Assembly (NCBI RefSeq): GCF_019456655.1
Contig: NZ_CP080332.1
Span: 1,798,001-1,862,000, forward strand
Direction: 5' to 3'
Length of the DNA stretch: 64,000 nucleotides
Source of the DNA: Mycolicibacterium diernhoferi
GTDB taxonomy: Bacteria; Actinomycetota; Actinomycetes; Mycobacteriales; Mycobacteriaceae
The notes under the pieces were generated by a model. The model saw only the letters and a list, made by a program, of their open reading frames with translations, made no database searches and was not told where the DNA came from. This document shows positions 52,355 through 64,000 of this stretch, in pieces; the first letter of the stretch is position 1, and each line of letters begins with the position of its first letter. The translations under genes were made by a program, and so were the position numbers.

Positions 52355-52358
<4 letters not shown>
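49845..52358 (-). CDS. atzF: Allophanate hydrolase with extra C-terminal domain
   Basis: The 837-residue protein is longer than the usual allophanate hydrolase (about 600 residues), which splits allophanate into ammonia and CO2. The amidase-signature domain (about 1-440) has the Lys-Ser-Ser triad K60, S135 (GGSSSGSA) and S159 (GTDTAGSG). Next is the AtzF C-terminal domain (about 450-590, with LDTEPPKPGLVRV and GFGCTAEAF). Residues of about 595-837 form an additional beta-rich domain, starting WSRRALVVPGTTVDTG and including YLDLRTP, CGQQAFAG and WWREVDLHP. It resembles a stand-alone Hri1/lipocalin-like family, though this assignment is from memory. It overlaps the carboxylase gene by four bases. 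Confidence 0.9.
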
Positions 52359-55953
<3,595 letters not shown>

Positions 55954-55957
<4 letters not shown>

Positions 55958-56601
55958 GCCACCACCTCGGGCCGGGTCACGATCATCTGCACCGGCGTCG
56001 GGTCGAATGCGTTGCAGGGGTTGTTGATCTGCGGGCAGTTCGAGACCAGCACCAGGGTGTCGATCTCGGCGCGCAGCGCGACCCGCTTGCCGGGAGCCGA
56101 CAATCCGTCCACGATGCCCAGCGCCCCGTCGGGATCGACGGGCACATTCATGAACCAGTTGATGTTGCTGGCCATGTCGCGGGCGCCCAGGCCGTGCCGG
56201 GACCCTTCGAGCAGGAAGTTCTCCAGGCAGCCGTGCTGGGCGCGGGTGTGCTGCCCGTAGCGCAGGGTGTTGGATTCCTTCGAGCAGGCCCCGCCTAGGG
56301 TGTCGTGCACACCCACCTCGTCGGCGACCACGGTCATCAGCGCGTCGCCGGTGTCCGCGCGCAGCACCGATCCGGTGGTCAGCGTGATGCGGCCCTGGCA
56401 GCGGATCGTCTCGGATGCCGAGTAGCGCACCCCGGTGTCGGCGGCCGAGTACAACAGGCAGTCGACGGCCTGGTTGCCGGCCAGGTCGACGATGGTCAGC
56501 ACGTCACCGGCGGTCACGACGGCCGACCAGGCGGCCCGCGCCGCGACGTGCTCGTCGAGGACGACGGTCCCCGGGATCAGCGGTGCGATGGTGGTGGTCA
56601 C
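55954..56601 (-). CDS. Urea-carboxylase-associated protein 2 / carboxyguanidine deiminase subunit
   Basis: The 215-residue protein contains GTVVLDEHVAARAAWSAVV, the AGNQAVDCLLYSA segment, GGACSKESNTLRYGQHTRAQ and INWFMNVPVDPDG, all typical of UAAP2 (DUF1989). Together with UAAP1 it forms carboxyguanidine deiminase in characterised systems, converting carboxyguanidine to allophanate with release of ammonia. It overlaps UAAP1 by four bases and precedes the carboxylase. Confidence 0.92.
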
Positions 56602-57461
56602 AGGGTCCCCCTGGCGGTGAGGTCGGCGTCGGTGTTGGCGATGGCCTGCAGATGCTCAGGGCCCAACGGCCCCAACAGCTCTCCGGAGGTGAGCCGGTCC
56701 AGCTCGGCGCGGGCCGGCCAGGCGTGGATCAGCAGCGGGGCGCTGGTGTACTCCGGCCGCGGATCCAGCGGGTGGGCGGTGTTGGCCACCAGCACGATGG
56801 CGTCGACGTGCAGCAGCAGGTCCACCGTGGTGTCCGGTCCGGCCGAGCCGAGCCAGCGGAACGTGCCGTCGGGCTGTACCCGCACACCCTGGAAGAACGA
56901 CACCGACGGCGGCAGATCGCGGCGGTCCAGGCCGTGCTTGAGGCCGGCCAGGGTGAACAGTTCACGTCCGGCGGGTGCCGTCGACTCCGGGCCGGCGGCG
57001 CCGTAGCGCTCCAGATTGCCTGCGCGGGTGGAGGTTCCGGTCAGCGCGTCGTGGTGTGCCGAGGTGTCCGCCACGATGGTGGCCAGCGCCCGGCCGAATC
57101 CGCTGAGCAGTGGGTGCCCGCTGCCCAGGTAGGCCTGCCAGGGCACCTTCACGGTGTCGGCGACGTTGAGCCGCTCATGCGGCGCGTCGGCGCGGTGCAA
57201 CAGCAGGTGCGCACATGCGTCACCGGTGGTGTCGGTGAACCGCAGCCGGGTGCCACGGGCCAGCACTGCACTCGAATATCCGCCCGGGGCAACGGTTTCG
57301 GACCACACCAGCCGCTCGGCGGGGATTCCCGCCGGGGCGGTGGGCGAGGATGACGGCGGGATGTGGCGCATGAACTCGGCGCTGCGCCCGTGCTGGGCGC
57401 GGGCGTGGGCTCGGGCGCCCGCCGTGGTGGCGGTTTCTGAGGCTGTGTCGGTGCTGCTCAC
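56598..57461 (-). CDS. Urea-carboxylase-associated protein 1 / carboxyguanidine deiminase subunit
   Basis: The 287-residue protein is a UAAP1-type DUF1989 member. Landmarks are VAPGGYSSAVLARGTRLRF, TDTTGDACAHLLLHRADAP, ERLNVADTVKVPWQ and VSFFQGVRVQPDGTFRW. The start is a GTG at 57461 with GAGAG upstream. It is the first gene of the operon, with a 4-base overlap into UAAP2. Metal-binding residues are expected in this family but I did not map them. Confidence 0.92.
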   Translation of the reverse strand: MSSTDTASETATTAGARAHARAQHGRSAEFMRHIPPSSSPTAPAGIPAERLVWSETVAPGGYSSAVLARGTRLRFTDTTGDACAHLLLHRADAPHERLNVADTVKVPWQAYLGSGHPLLSGFGRALATIVADTSAHHDALTGTSTRAGNLERYGAAGPESTAPAGRELFTLAGLKHGLDRRDLPPSVSFFQGVRVQPDGTFRWLGSAGPDTTVDLLLHVDAIVLVANTAHPLDPRPEYTSAPLLIHAWPARAELDRLTSGELLGPLGPEHLQAIANTDADLTARGTL

Positions 57462-57483
57462 TGATCACTCTCGCGTCGCGCGG

Positions 57484-57504
57484 AGCCCGCCGGATCGGCG
57501 GGCT
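57484..57504. other. Hairpin in the operon leader
   Basis: A perfect 9-bp stem (AGCCCGCCG / CGGCGGGCT, 57484-57492 with 57496-57504) has a 3-base loop. It lies 23 bases upstream of the UAAP1 start, between the nearer palindrome and the gene. It may be the terminator-like or structural part of the 5' leader. It does not resemble a known guanidine riboswitch. Confidence 0.55.
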
Positions 57505-57506
57505 TT

Positions 57507-57615
57507 CTGTCGAGTGATAGTTTTCGCGGCGAGTGGGCGCCGGTGGTTGCCGTCAGGTAACCGATGATTCGGATGCTGTTAACAACGTGCGGCGAATGTT
57601 TCTGTCGAGTGACAG
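57507..57615. promoter_or_regulatory. Two copies of palindrome CTGTCGAGTGAYAG
   Basis: CTGTCGAGTGATAG (57507-57520) and CTGTCGAGTGACAG (57602-57615) are inverted repeats with 5-bp arms around GAGT. The conserved block extends to 14 bases including flanking TTT (57504-57517 and 57599-57612). They lie in the promoter region of the guanidine operon, 95 bases apart, consistent with a dimeric regulator binding twice. Confidence 0.65.
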
Positions 57616-57755
57616 GTATGGGCTGGGGCCTCGCGAACGCGGCTGGCGCCCCGCCGGCCCCGGGGCCGGCGAGGTGGCGCAGAGCTGGGCAAACAGCGCA
57701 CGGTCGGCGCCGCGGAACGGCCGCCCGCAGGCATGTCGTTGCTAGGATTGCCGGC

Positions 57756-58406
57756 GTGCCCGACGAAACGAAGCCCGAGGACTCCGCTCGGGAGGACGAG
57801 GCCCGCCAGGACGATGCCGTAGAACTGAACGGCAGGCCCGCAGCGCGTGCCGATGAGGTCGAGGACGAGACCGGCGCCGATGCCCAGCCGCGGGAGGGCT
57901 CGGGACGCAGCCCGGTGGTGATCGCCGTCAGCGCCATGCTGCTGGCGATCGCCACACTCGGCGCGTCCGCCTATATGTGGCGTAACCCGATGACCCCCTT
58001 CGACGCCCCGACCGCGCCGACGGCAGCGGCCGCCGAGCCGACCTTCACCGACGCCCAGCGCGAGGAGGCGAAGGCCAAGGTGTGCGACGCGTTCCTGGTC
58101 GTCAGCTCCGGGGTCGCCAACAGCAGCGGGCTGCAGGCCGAGGACGGTGACGCCGTCGGCGCGGTGGCGATCGCGACCAACGCGCGGCTGGCGCTGCTGG
58201 GCGGCGGGCAGTACATGCTCGACCGGGTGGACCCGGCCACCGAACCCGCGCTCGCGGAGGCCGCGCGGGCCTTCGGCAACGCGCTGATGGATGTCGGGGC
58301 CGCCGCCATCGCGCAGATCCCGAACGACGACCCCGCCCACCAGGAACGTCTCAAGGACGCCGACGAGCAGAACGGCAAACTACAAGGAATGTGTGTTCCG
58401 GAGTAG
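57756..58406 (+). CDS. Mycobacterial single-pass membrane protein, hypothetical
   Basis: The 216-residue protein starts at GTG 57756. It has a highly charged N-terminal part (about 1-48), one membrane segment (SPVVIAVSAMLLAIATLGAS, about 50-69) and an Ala-rich extracytoplasmic domain with two cysteines (KVCDAF and the near-terminal GMCVPE) that may form a disulfide. Its layout is like Mce-associated and other exported mycobacterial proteins, but I recognise no family. Confidence 0.75.
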   Translation: MPDETKPEDSAREDEARQDDAVELNGRPAARADEVEDETGADAQPREGSGRSPVVIAVSAMLLAIATLGASAYMWRNPMTPFDAPTAPTAAAAEPTFTDAQREEAKAKVCDAFLVVSSGVANSSGLQAEDGDAVGAVAIATNARLALLGGGQYMLDRVDPATEPALAEAARAFGNALMDVGAAAIAQIPNDDPAHQERLKDADEQNGKLQGMCVPE

Positions 58407-58409
58407 CGC

Positions 58410-58865
58410 TCAGCCGGCCGCGGGATCGACCTCGCGGACTCCGTAGGGGGCCGCGTCCAGCAGCGTCACCGTCACCTCTGCACCGCTGGGTACCTGGTAG
58501 CTGCGCTGTTCGCCGGGACGTGCGCCCGAGATCGCACTGCCCAGCGGCGATTGCGCCGAGCACACCTCGAGGTCACCGAGTTCGGCGATCGGCGTCCCCA
58601 GCAGGAAGGTCTCGGTTTCGCCGCTGCCCTCGAAACGCACCGTGAGGATCATGCCGGGCTCGGCGACCCCGTCGTCCGGCGGCGCCTCGCCGACCGAGGC
58701 GTTCATCAACAGGTCTTGGATCTGCCAGATCCGTGCCTTGCGGGCCTGATGCTGATCCCAGTCGGTGTTGTCGTCCTCAGCGCTCACCGCCAGCAGCTCG
58801 TGCAGTTCGGCTTCCATCCGGTCCCGGGCCTGCCGGCTGATCCACACCTGATGATTCGGGCGCAT
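58410..58865 (-). CDS. GreA/GreB-family transcription elongation factor-like protein
   Basis: The 151-residue protein has an N-terminal coiled-coil-like part and a GreA/GreB C-terminal FKBP-like domain (ELGDLEVCSAQSPLGSAISG onward). Gre factors rescue stalled RNA polymerase. The acidic coiled-coil tip (SAEDDNTDWDQ) is unlike classical GreA, so it could be a Gre-like regulator that does not stimulate cleavage. It converges on the membrane-protein gene at 57756 and is preceded by the PucR terminator. Confidence 0.8.
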   Translation of the reverse strand: MRPNHQVWISRQARDRMEAELHELLAVSAEDDNTDWDQHQARKARIWQIQDLLMNASVGEAPPDDGVAEPGMILTVRFEGSGETETFLLGTPIAELGDLEVCSAQSPLGSAISGARPGEQRSYQVPSGAEVTVTLLDAAPYGVREVDPAAG

Positions 58866-58883
58866 GAGAACTCCTTAGGGTCG

Positions 58884-58926
58884 CAAAAATCGATCGACCC
58901 GAACGCGGTGGCGGGGGTCGATCGAT
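58884..58926 (-). terminator. Intrinsic terminator of PucR gene
   Basis: On the minus strand, a perfect 12-bp stem (58915-58926 with 58889-58900) and 14-base loop is followed by a TTTTT run. This is a classical intrinsic terminator about 94 bases past the PucR stop. U-tracts are unusual elsewhere in the window, so it stands out. Confidence 0.8.
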
Positions 58927-59019
58927 CCGTCTCCACGATGGTGGCCCGGATCGCGCACCAGCGGTTGGTACCGATGGGACAACCAGCAGCCCGGTTTTTG
59001 TCGGAATCCGACACTTTGG

Positions 59020-60561
59020 TTACGGCGACTCGTCCGGGATCGCGGCGAGTTCGATGGTCATCGCCAGTCGCTTGTACGGATCGTCGAGGTCGAGCACGGT
59101 GACCTCGGCCATCTTGCGCAGCCGGTAGCGCACCGTGTTCTCATGCACCCCCAGCAGCTCCCCGGCCCGGGTCAGATCGCCCTGGGCGGTCAGCCAGGCC
59201 CGCAGCGTCGCGACGTACTGGGTGGAATGCGATGCGTCGTGGCGGCGCAGTTCGGTCACCGGCCCGCGGGCCGGAACCCGGGTGGACCGGGCCGCGGTGC
59301 GCAGCCGATGCAACAGGATGTCGTGCCAGGACTCGTCGTACGCCGGGACGCTGTCCGGGGTCAGCGGGCTCTCGTGCAGGGCCAGGCACTCGTCGGCCTC
59401 CTGCCGGGCCGAGGCCAGTTCGGCGATCTCGGCGGGCGCGCTGATCCCGGCGTGGATCGTGGTCTCGGCGGGCAGCGCCACCCGCATCCACTCGATCCAC
59501 TGCCGGGCCGCGTCGGCTTCCTCGCCGGGCAACACCGTGTAGAGGGTGTTGCCTGCCAGGCTGCTGCGCCCGGGCCGGGACCAGCCGAACCCGGAGGTGG
59601 CGTATTCGAAGGCCAGCAGCAGCGCGGCATGCGGCTGGTCGGCGATGCTGGCGTGCACGGCGATCACCCGCAGCCCGGTCTGGCGCAGGCCGAGCCTGCT
59701 GGCGGTGGTCGCCGCATCGGCCGATCCGTCCAGCAGCCGGGTCACCAGGTCGGATTCCACATGCCGTTCCAGATCGGCGCTCGCCCGCGACCGCAGCACG
59801 TGCATGGCCACCGTGCGCGCGCCGTCGCTCAGCACCCGGCGCCGGGTGTCGTCCAGCGGCTCGGGGCTGGTCACCCACACCGAGCCCAACAGTTCGCGGC
59901 CGGCCCGCACCGCCATCACGGTGCGCCCGGTCAGCCCGTGATCGGGATCGGCCTCGATGAACAGTGGCTCGTCGGAATGTGCGAGATGGGTGAAAACCCC
60001 ACGGGCGCGCAGGGACTCGCGGATGTCCTCGGGGACCTGGCGGTGCAGGATGGTCGCGGCCCGGGCCGGATCGGCGTGTGCCTGCAGCCGCGAGTACCCG
60101 AGCAGCCGGGACTGGCCGTCCTCGATGATGACCGCGGCGCCGATCGAGTCGGCGATGCTGTCGGCCAGGGCGAACAGATCGGTGGGACCCCGGCCGGCGG
60201 CGGTCTCGCGCCCCTCCAGCACCAGGCCGTAGACCACCCCGGCCAGCTCGCTCCAGGACACCGCCGGGTCGACCGCCAGCACCGCGATGTCGTCGGCGGT
60301 TTCCGGGCCGACGGTCGCGTCCTCGTCGCGCACCAGCACCGCGATCGACTGACTGGACCGCGCCCATTGCAGGGCCTCGGGCACCGTGCCCGCGCCCATG
60401 GCCAACAGCACATCACCGATGACGGGACGACCGTCGGGTAGCTGGGCGGCCGGTTCGTGCAGCACCACGCTGCGCAGTACCGCGGCGCGGGAAACCTCCG
60501 CCGTGCACAGTCGTACGCCATAGCTGCCCAGCACATTCACCAGGCGGTCCAGGGTGACCAT
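59020..60561 (-). CDS. PucR-family transcriptional regulator
   Basis: The 513-residue protein has the PucR layout: an N-terminal domain (LDRLVNVLGSYGVRL), a GGDEF-like middle part, and a C-terminal HTH_30 helix-turn-helix (GELLGVHENTVRYRLRKM). It is the third PucR-type regulator in the window. It lies about 1.5 kb from the guanidine operon, but they are separated by two other genes, so a regulatory link is only possible. The effector is unknown. Confidence 0.9.
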   Translation of the reverse strand: MVTLDRLVNVLGSYGVRLCTAEVSRAAVLRSVVLHEPAAQLPDGRPVIGDVLLAMGAGTVPEALQWARSSQSIAVLVRDEDATVGPETADDIAVLAVDPAVSWSELAGVVYGLVLEGRETAAGRGPTDLFALADSIADSIGAAVIIEDGQSRLLGYSRLQAHADPARAATILHRQVPEDIRESLRARGVFTHLAHSDEPLFIEADPDHGLTGRTVMAVRAGRELLGSVWVTSPEPLDDTRRRVLSDGARTVAMHVLRSRASADLERHVESDLVTRLLDGSADAATTASRLGLRQTGLRVIAVHASIADQPHAALLLAFEYATSGFGWSRPGRSSLAGNTLYTVLPGEEADAARQWIEWMRVALPAETTIHAGISAPAEIAELASARQEADECLALHESPLTPDSVPAYDESWHDILLHRLRTAARSTRVPARGPVTELRRHDASHSTQYVATLRAWLTAQGDLTRAGELLGVHENTVRYRLRKMAEVTVLDLDDPYKRLAMTIELAAIPDESP

Positions 60562-60592
60562 GAGCCGCTCCTATTCGTGCCGAATGCTCAGA

Positions 60593-61078
60593 TTAACCAG
60601 TACCGGTCAGTGATATCCGGAGCCGGTCCGGGCTGGGCTCGCGTCCCGCTTCCAGGTCGTCGGCAAGCGCATCGGCCTGTGCGATCAGCCCGGCCGTGTC
60701 GATGCCGTACGGGGCCGGGACCACCGAGGCGAGTCGCGACGACGCCCGCCGCAGCAGCGCTGCCGCACCGGCGAGATTCCCGCGCCGCACATGGGTTATA
60801 CCGACGGCCAGCTGGGCCAGGCCCTGCCACAGTAGGCGCTCGGAATCAGGCCCGTTCTTCCAGGCCGACTCCAGGACTTCGTGCGCGTTGAACGATTGGC
60901 CACGGTCGAGCAGATCCTGGGCGTAGGCGAGGCTGTCCGCCGGTGCCAAATGCAGGTCGTCGGGTATGCGCGGCACGCCGGGGGCGCCGTAGGGCAGCGG
61001 CCTGCCCAGAGCATCACGAGGCCGGGTATTGCGGGGCCGTCCCGATTCGTCGCGGTCGCGTCCGGATTCGGTGCCCAT
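60593..61078 (-). CDS. DUF309 family protein
   Basis: The 161-residue protein contains the DUF309 motif FNAHEVLESAWKNGPDSERL followed by LWQGLAQLAVGITHVRRGN. This helical family of unknown function is conserved in actinobacteria and cyanobacteria. The N-terminal 40 residues are charged and proline-rich. The start is ATG 61078. It precedes the PucR gene on the same strand by 31 bases. Confidence 0.87.
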   Translation of the reverse strand: MGTESGRDRDESGRPRNTRPRDALGRPLPYGAPGVPRIPDDLHLAPADSLAYAQDLLDRGQSFNAHEVLESAWKNGPDSERLLWQGLAQLAVGITHVRRGNLAGAAALLRRASSRLASVVPAPYGIDTAGLIAQADALADDLEAGREPSPDRLRISLTGTG

Positions 61079-61291
61079 CCGTACAGCCTCGCAGAGCCGC
61101 CGCGACCGGGGGCGGCAACCACGGACCGGGCATCCGCCACCGTTGCTGAGGCGTTCCTCAGCGACCGGTGCCGGGCGCGACACACTTCGCAACAGGTCGC
61201 GGAATTGCGCACAACCACCGTCCAAAAGTCAAATTGTCACCGACGTTAACCTGCGGAACCACGACGAGCAAAGGTCATATAGTTTCCATTC

Positions 61292-62878
61292 ATGGTGAAT
61301 CCTCTGGCGTCCGCGCTGGCCGAGTCATTGACCGCCAGTGGCAACGATCTGGTGTTGCTGGCCGACGGTCAGTGGACCCGCCATCCGTGGCCGGAGATCT
61401 ACACCCGCGCCGAGAACGTCGCCGACCATCTGCTCAACGAGAACGTCCGCTGCCTGGGCTTGGTGGGGGAGCCCACCGCCGAACTCATCGCCGCGGTCAT
61501 CGGCGCGTTCCTGGCCGGGGCGGCGGTGTCCATCCTGCCCGGGCCGATCCGCGGCGCGGACACCGCGCAGTGGGCGCAGGCCACCGTCACCCGATTCCGT
61601 GGGATCGCGGCCGGCCGGATCGGTAGCCAAGGCGCCTACCTGGAGAAACTGTCCCTGGCAGAACAGAGCCCGGCGATCGTCGACCTCGACGCGGTCGCCC
61701 ACCCGCGCCGCTCCAGCAGCCTGCGGCTGCCCTGTCTGCCGGCGCCGGTCGCCATCCTGCAGGGCACCGCCGGGTCGACCGGGTCGCCGAAGACCGTGCA
61801 GCTTCCACCGGCCTCGGTGCTGGCCAACATCAGCGGCCTCAACGAGCGGATCGGGATCCGGCCCGGGGACATCGGGTGCTCCTGGCTGCCGCTGTACCAC
61901 GACATGGGGTTGAGCTTCCTGCTCGCCGGGGCGCTGGCCGGCAACGACGTCTGGCAGGCGCCCACCTCGGCGTTCCAGGCCTCGCCGTTCCGCTGGCTGA
62001 ACTGGCTGAGCGAGAGCCGGACGTCGGTCACCGCCGCACCCAATATGGCCTACGGCATGATCGGCAAGTACTCCCGCCGGGTCACCGATGTCGACCTGTC
62101 CGCGCTGCGGTTCGCCCTCAACGGCGGTGAGCCCGTCGACTGCGAACTGACCGAACGGTTCGCCATCGAGATGGCCCGCTTCGGCTTCGACGCCGCAGCG
62201 CTGTCCCCGTCCTATGGGATGGCCGAATCCACCTGTGCGGTAACGGTTCCGGTTCCCGGTGCCGGCATGCGGGTGGACGAGACGGTGTTCACCACCGCGG
62301 ACGGCAGCGCGCCGCGCCGGCATGCCGTCCTGGGCGAGGCGATCCCCGGCATGGAGGTCCGCATCGAACCCGTGGACCTGGCCGAGGGAGCCACCGAGGT
62401 CGCCGGACGTGAACTCGGGGAGATCGCCATCCGGGGAACCTCCATGATGTCGGGGTATCTCGGTGACGCCCTGCTGGGCGCCGACGAGTGGTTCCGCACA
62501 GGGGATCTCGGCTACTTCGTCGACGGCGGCCTGGTGGTCTGCGGGCGGGCCAAGGAGATCATCACCGTGGCCGGGCGCAACATCTTCCCGGCCGAGGTCG
62601 AGCGGATCGCCGCGCAGGTGCCCGGGGTGCGGGAGGGCGCGGTCGTCGCCGTCGGCGTCGGGGAGGGCTCCATCCGCCCCGGCCTGGTCGTCACCGCCGA
62701 GTTCCGCGGCCCCGACGAACCCGGCGCCCGCGCCGCGCTGATGCAGCAGGTGGCCTCGGGTTGCGGTGTCGTCCCCGCCGACGTGGTGTTCGTCAAACCC
62801 GGTTCACTGCCCCGGACCTCGTCGGGCAAACTGCGCCGGCTCGAGGTCAAGCGCGGCCTGGAAGTCGGTACGGGCTAA
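61292..62878 (+). CDS. mbtM: Mycobactin-type long-chain fatty-acyl-AMP ligase
   Basis: The 528-residue enzyme is closely collinear with mycobacterial MbtM (FadD33), which adenylates the lipid chain of mycobactin. The N-terminus, [16 protein letters not shown] (AMP loop), [57 protein letters not shown] and [14 protein letters not shown] match the family. The partner genes for the acyl carrier (mbtL), dehydrogenase (mbtN) and acyltransferase (mbtK) are not next to it. Iron-regulated expression is expected from knowledge of homologues, but no complete IdeR box was found upstream. Confidence 0.88.
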   Translation: MVNPLASALAESLTASGNDLVLLADGQWTRHPWPEIYTRAENVADHLLNENVRCLGLVGEPTAELIAAVIGAFLAGAAVSILPGPIRGADTAQWAQATVTRFRGIAAGRIGSQGAYLEKLSLAEQSPAIVDLDAVAHPRRSSSLRLPCLPAPVAILQGTAGSTGSPKTVQLPPASVLANISGLNERIGIRPGDIGCSWLPLYHDMGLSFLLAGALAGNDVWQAPTSAFQASPFRWLNWLSESRTSVTAAPNMAYGMIGKYSRRVTDVDLSALRFALNGGEPVDCELTERFAIEMARFGFDAAALSPSYGMAESTCAVTVPVPGAGMRVDETVFTTADGSAPRRHAVLGEAIPGMEVRIEPVDLAEGATEVAGRELGEIAIRGTSMMSGYLGDALLGADEWFRTGDLGYFVDGGLVVCGRAKEIITVAGRNIFPAEVERIAAQVPGVREGAVVAVGVGEGSIRPGLVVTAEFRGPDEPGARAALMQQVASGCGVVPADVVFVKPGSLPRTSSGKLRRLEVKRGLEVGTG

Positions 62879-63201
62879 CTGCTCATCGAGTGTTCGGGGC
62901 AGAACGCGACCGTCGCGGTACCCACCACGAACGACGCGACGTCCTCGGGCACCGAATCGGTGGCCATCACGTCGTCGACCACGGACAACTGGTCCACTCC
63001 GGTGTCCATGGTGCGGCACAGGTTGGTGGCGCTCTCCAACGCGGTGGCCTCGGTATAGAACTTCGGGATCAGTCCGGCGACGGTCAGCGCATTCAGGTAG
63101 GCCCGCTCGTTGTTCGGATCGGCTCCCGCCGGTGCGGCCCCCAACAGAGCGGCTGAGGTCACGGCGAGGGCGGTCAGGCCGCCGAACAGAGAACTGCGCA
63201 T
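62875..63201 (-). CDS. DUF732 secreted protein
   Basis: The 108-residue product has a clear signal peptide ([20 protein letters not shown] and then the AxA cleavage-type site AGADP), followed by a small DUF732 domain with two cysteines (NLCRTMD and AFCPEH). DUF732 proteins are small exported proteins, abundant in mycobacteria and of unknown function. Its stop codon overlaps that of mbtM on the opposite strand by four bases. Confidence 0.85.
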   Translation of the reverse strand: MRSSLFGGLTALAVTSAALLGAAPAGADPNNERAYLNALTVAGLIPKFYTEATALESATNLCRTMDTGVDQLSVVDDVMATDSVPEDVASFVVGTATVAFCPEHSMSS

Positions 63202-63293
63202 GACACGAAGGTATGCCACCGGCCCCGGGGTGCGCCGCCCATCCCGGCTTTCGTGCTCCTTCCGCAACAATGCTCGGGTCACAATGGACGGCG

Positions 63294-64000
63294 ATGCCGA
63301 GCACCGATGACACCCGCCCCGGGCCGATCGTCCGACTGGCCACCCGCGCGGTGGGCCGACGACTGAGGCTGCCTCCGCCGACGACCGGCTACCGGGTGAC
63401 CCGTGATATCCCGGTGCCGATGCGCGACGGCGCCCGGCTGCGCACCGACCTGCACGTGCCGGTGGCCGACGCGGCCGGCACGGTACTGATCCGCACACCC
63501 TACGGGCGCGCCAACCTACCGTCGGCGGTGATCGCCGGCATCTACGCCGAGCGCGGGTACCGCGTCGTGATTCAGAGTGTGCGAGGGACATTCGGTTCCG
63601 AAGGAGTCTTCGACCCGGGGCGCTCCGAAGCCGAGGACGCCGCCGACACGGTGGCCTGGATGCGCGCGCAGCCATGGTTCGACGGGCAGTTCGCGACCGT
63701 CGGCTCGTCCTATCTCGGGTTCACCCAGTGGGCGCTGCTGGCCGACCCGCCACCGGAACTGAGCACCTCGGTGATTGCGATGGCACCGCACGATCTGGCG
63801 CAATCCGGTTGGGGCACCGGCACGTTCGTCCTCGCCGACCACCTGTCCTGGAGCTTCCAACTGGCCCGCCAGGAGGACGGCGGGTCGGTACGGGCCCTGG
63901 TCCGGATGGCCGGCATGCCGCGGCGGCTGGCCCGGCCGCTGCGGATGGTGCCGCTGAGCGCGGCGGGCGCCCAGATGTTCGGCGACCGCGCCCCCTGGCA
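63294..64000 (+). CDS. CocE/NonD-family hydrolase (partial, 3' end outside window)
   Basis: The frame opens at ATG 63294 and is still open at the right edge after about 235 residues. It matches the alpha/beta-hydrolase domain of the CocE/NonD (X-Pro dipeptidyl-peptidase S15) family. Landmarks are IPVPMRDGARLRTDLHVP, LIRTPYGR, RGTFGSEGVF, and the nucleophile elbow VGSSYLGFTQW. Members hydrolyse esters or amides, including cocaine esterase. The substrate and C-terminal jelly-roll domain cannot be assessed here. Confidence 0.85.
   Translation, partial: MPSTDDTRPGPIVRLATRAVGRRLRLPPPTTGYRVTRDIPVPMRDGARLRTDLHVPVADAAGTVLIRTPYGRANLPSAVIAGIYAERGYRVVIQSVRGTFGSEGVFDPGRSEAEDAADTVAWMRAQPWFDGQFATVGSSYLGFTQWALLADPPPELSTSVIAMAPHDLAQSGWGTGTFVLADHLSWSFQLARQEDGGSVRALVRMAGMPRRLARPLRMVPLSAAGAQMFGDRAPW

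Noticed and set aside
57462..57755. Guanidine-I, -II or -III riboswitch in the operon leader
   Set aside because: None of the conserved cores I know for these classes is visible on the minus strand; only a simple hairpin is present.
61230..61291. IdeR iron box upstream of mbtM
   Set aside because: Only one half resembles the consensus (TTAACCT); the other half matches at about 3 of 10 positions, so I do not list it as a site.

Overview
The window is high-GC actinobacterial DNA with many GTG starts and short head-to-tail overlaps. It most likely comes from a Mycobacterium (Mycolicibacterium-type) chromosome. The main reasons are a mycobactin-type fatty-acyl-AMP ligase closely resembling MbtM/FadD33, a DUF732 secreted protein, a PdxS of mycobacterial length, and a ModABC operon led by a HTH-TOBE protein. 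No tRNA, rRNA, CRISPR array or intact insertion sequence was seen.

Positions 1-28,700 look accessory and catabolic. They hold a LysR / DJ-1-like lipoprotein pair, an MFS transporter with a cupin, acetyl-CoA synthetase (acs), and an amine/amide gene island at 6.4-19 kb. The island encodes a trimethylamine/dimethylamine-dehydrogenase-like flavoprotein, a Baeyer-Villiger-type monooxygenase, a class III aminotransferase, two aldehyde dehydrogenases, a PucR regulator and a homologue of the large subunit of N,N-dimethylformamidase. Next comes a LysR-controlled operon (19.5-23.8 kb) pairing an enolase homologue that lacks key catalytic residues with a glycerate-2-kinase-like enzyme, an ornithine-cyclodeaminase-family protein and a PPOX-fold protein. 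A second PucR is divergent from an FAD amino-acid dehydrogenase and a RidA protein, an oxidative deamination pair. Two gene remnants, an SDR and an MFS tail, mark past rearrangement here.

Positions 28,700-46,500 are mostly ordinary chromosome: pdxS without an adjacent pdxT, DUF488, a HAD phosphatase, a thioredoxin-reductase-like flavoprotein, a lipase-maturation-factor-like membrane protein, a YihY/BrkB membrane protein, a zinc metallopeptidase, two SDRs (one with an apparent internal deletion), a hydroxypyruvate-isomerase-like protein, a metallophosphoesterase, a CsbD-like protein, the potassium transporter Kup, and the molybdate operon.

Positions 46,500-57,500 form one minus-strand operon. 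It encodes two urea-carboxylase-associated proteins (now known in studied homologues as carboxyguanidine deiminase subunits), a urea/guanidine carboxylase, allophanate hydrolase with an extra C-terminal domain, a 2-oxoglutarate/Fe(II)-type oxygenase, a sodium:solute symporter and a TetR regulator. Its makeup points to nitrogen assimilation from guanidine, perhaps released from a larger guanidino compound. Two copies of a palindrome lie upstream and no known guanidine riboswitch was recognised.

Positions 57,700-64,000 hold a single-pass membrane protein, a GreA/GreB-like factor, a third PucR regulator with a clear intrinsic terminator, a DUF309 protein, the MbtM-like ligase, the DUF732 protein, and the 5' part of a CocE/NonD-type hydrolase cut by the window edge.
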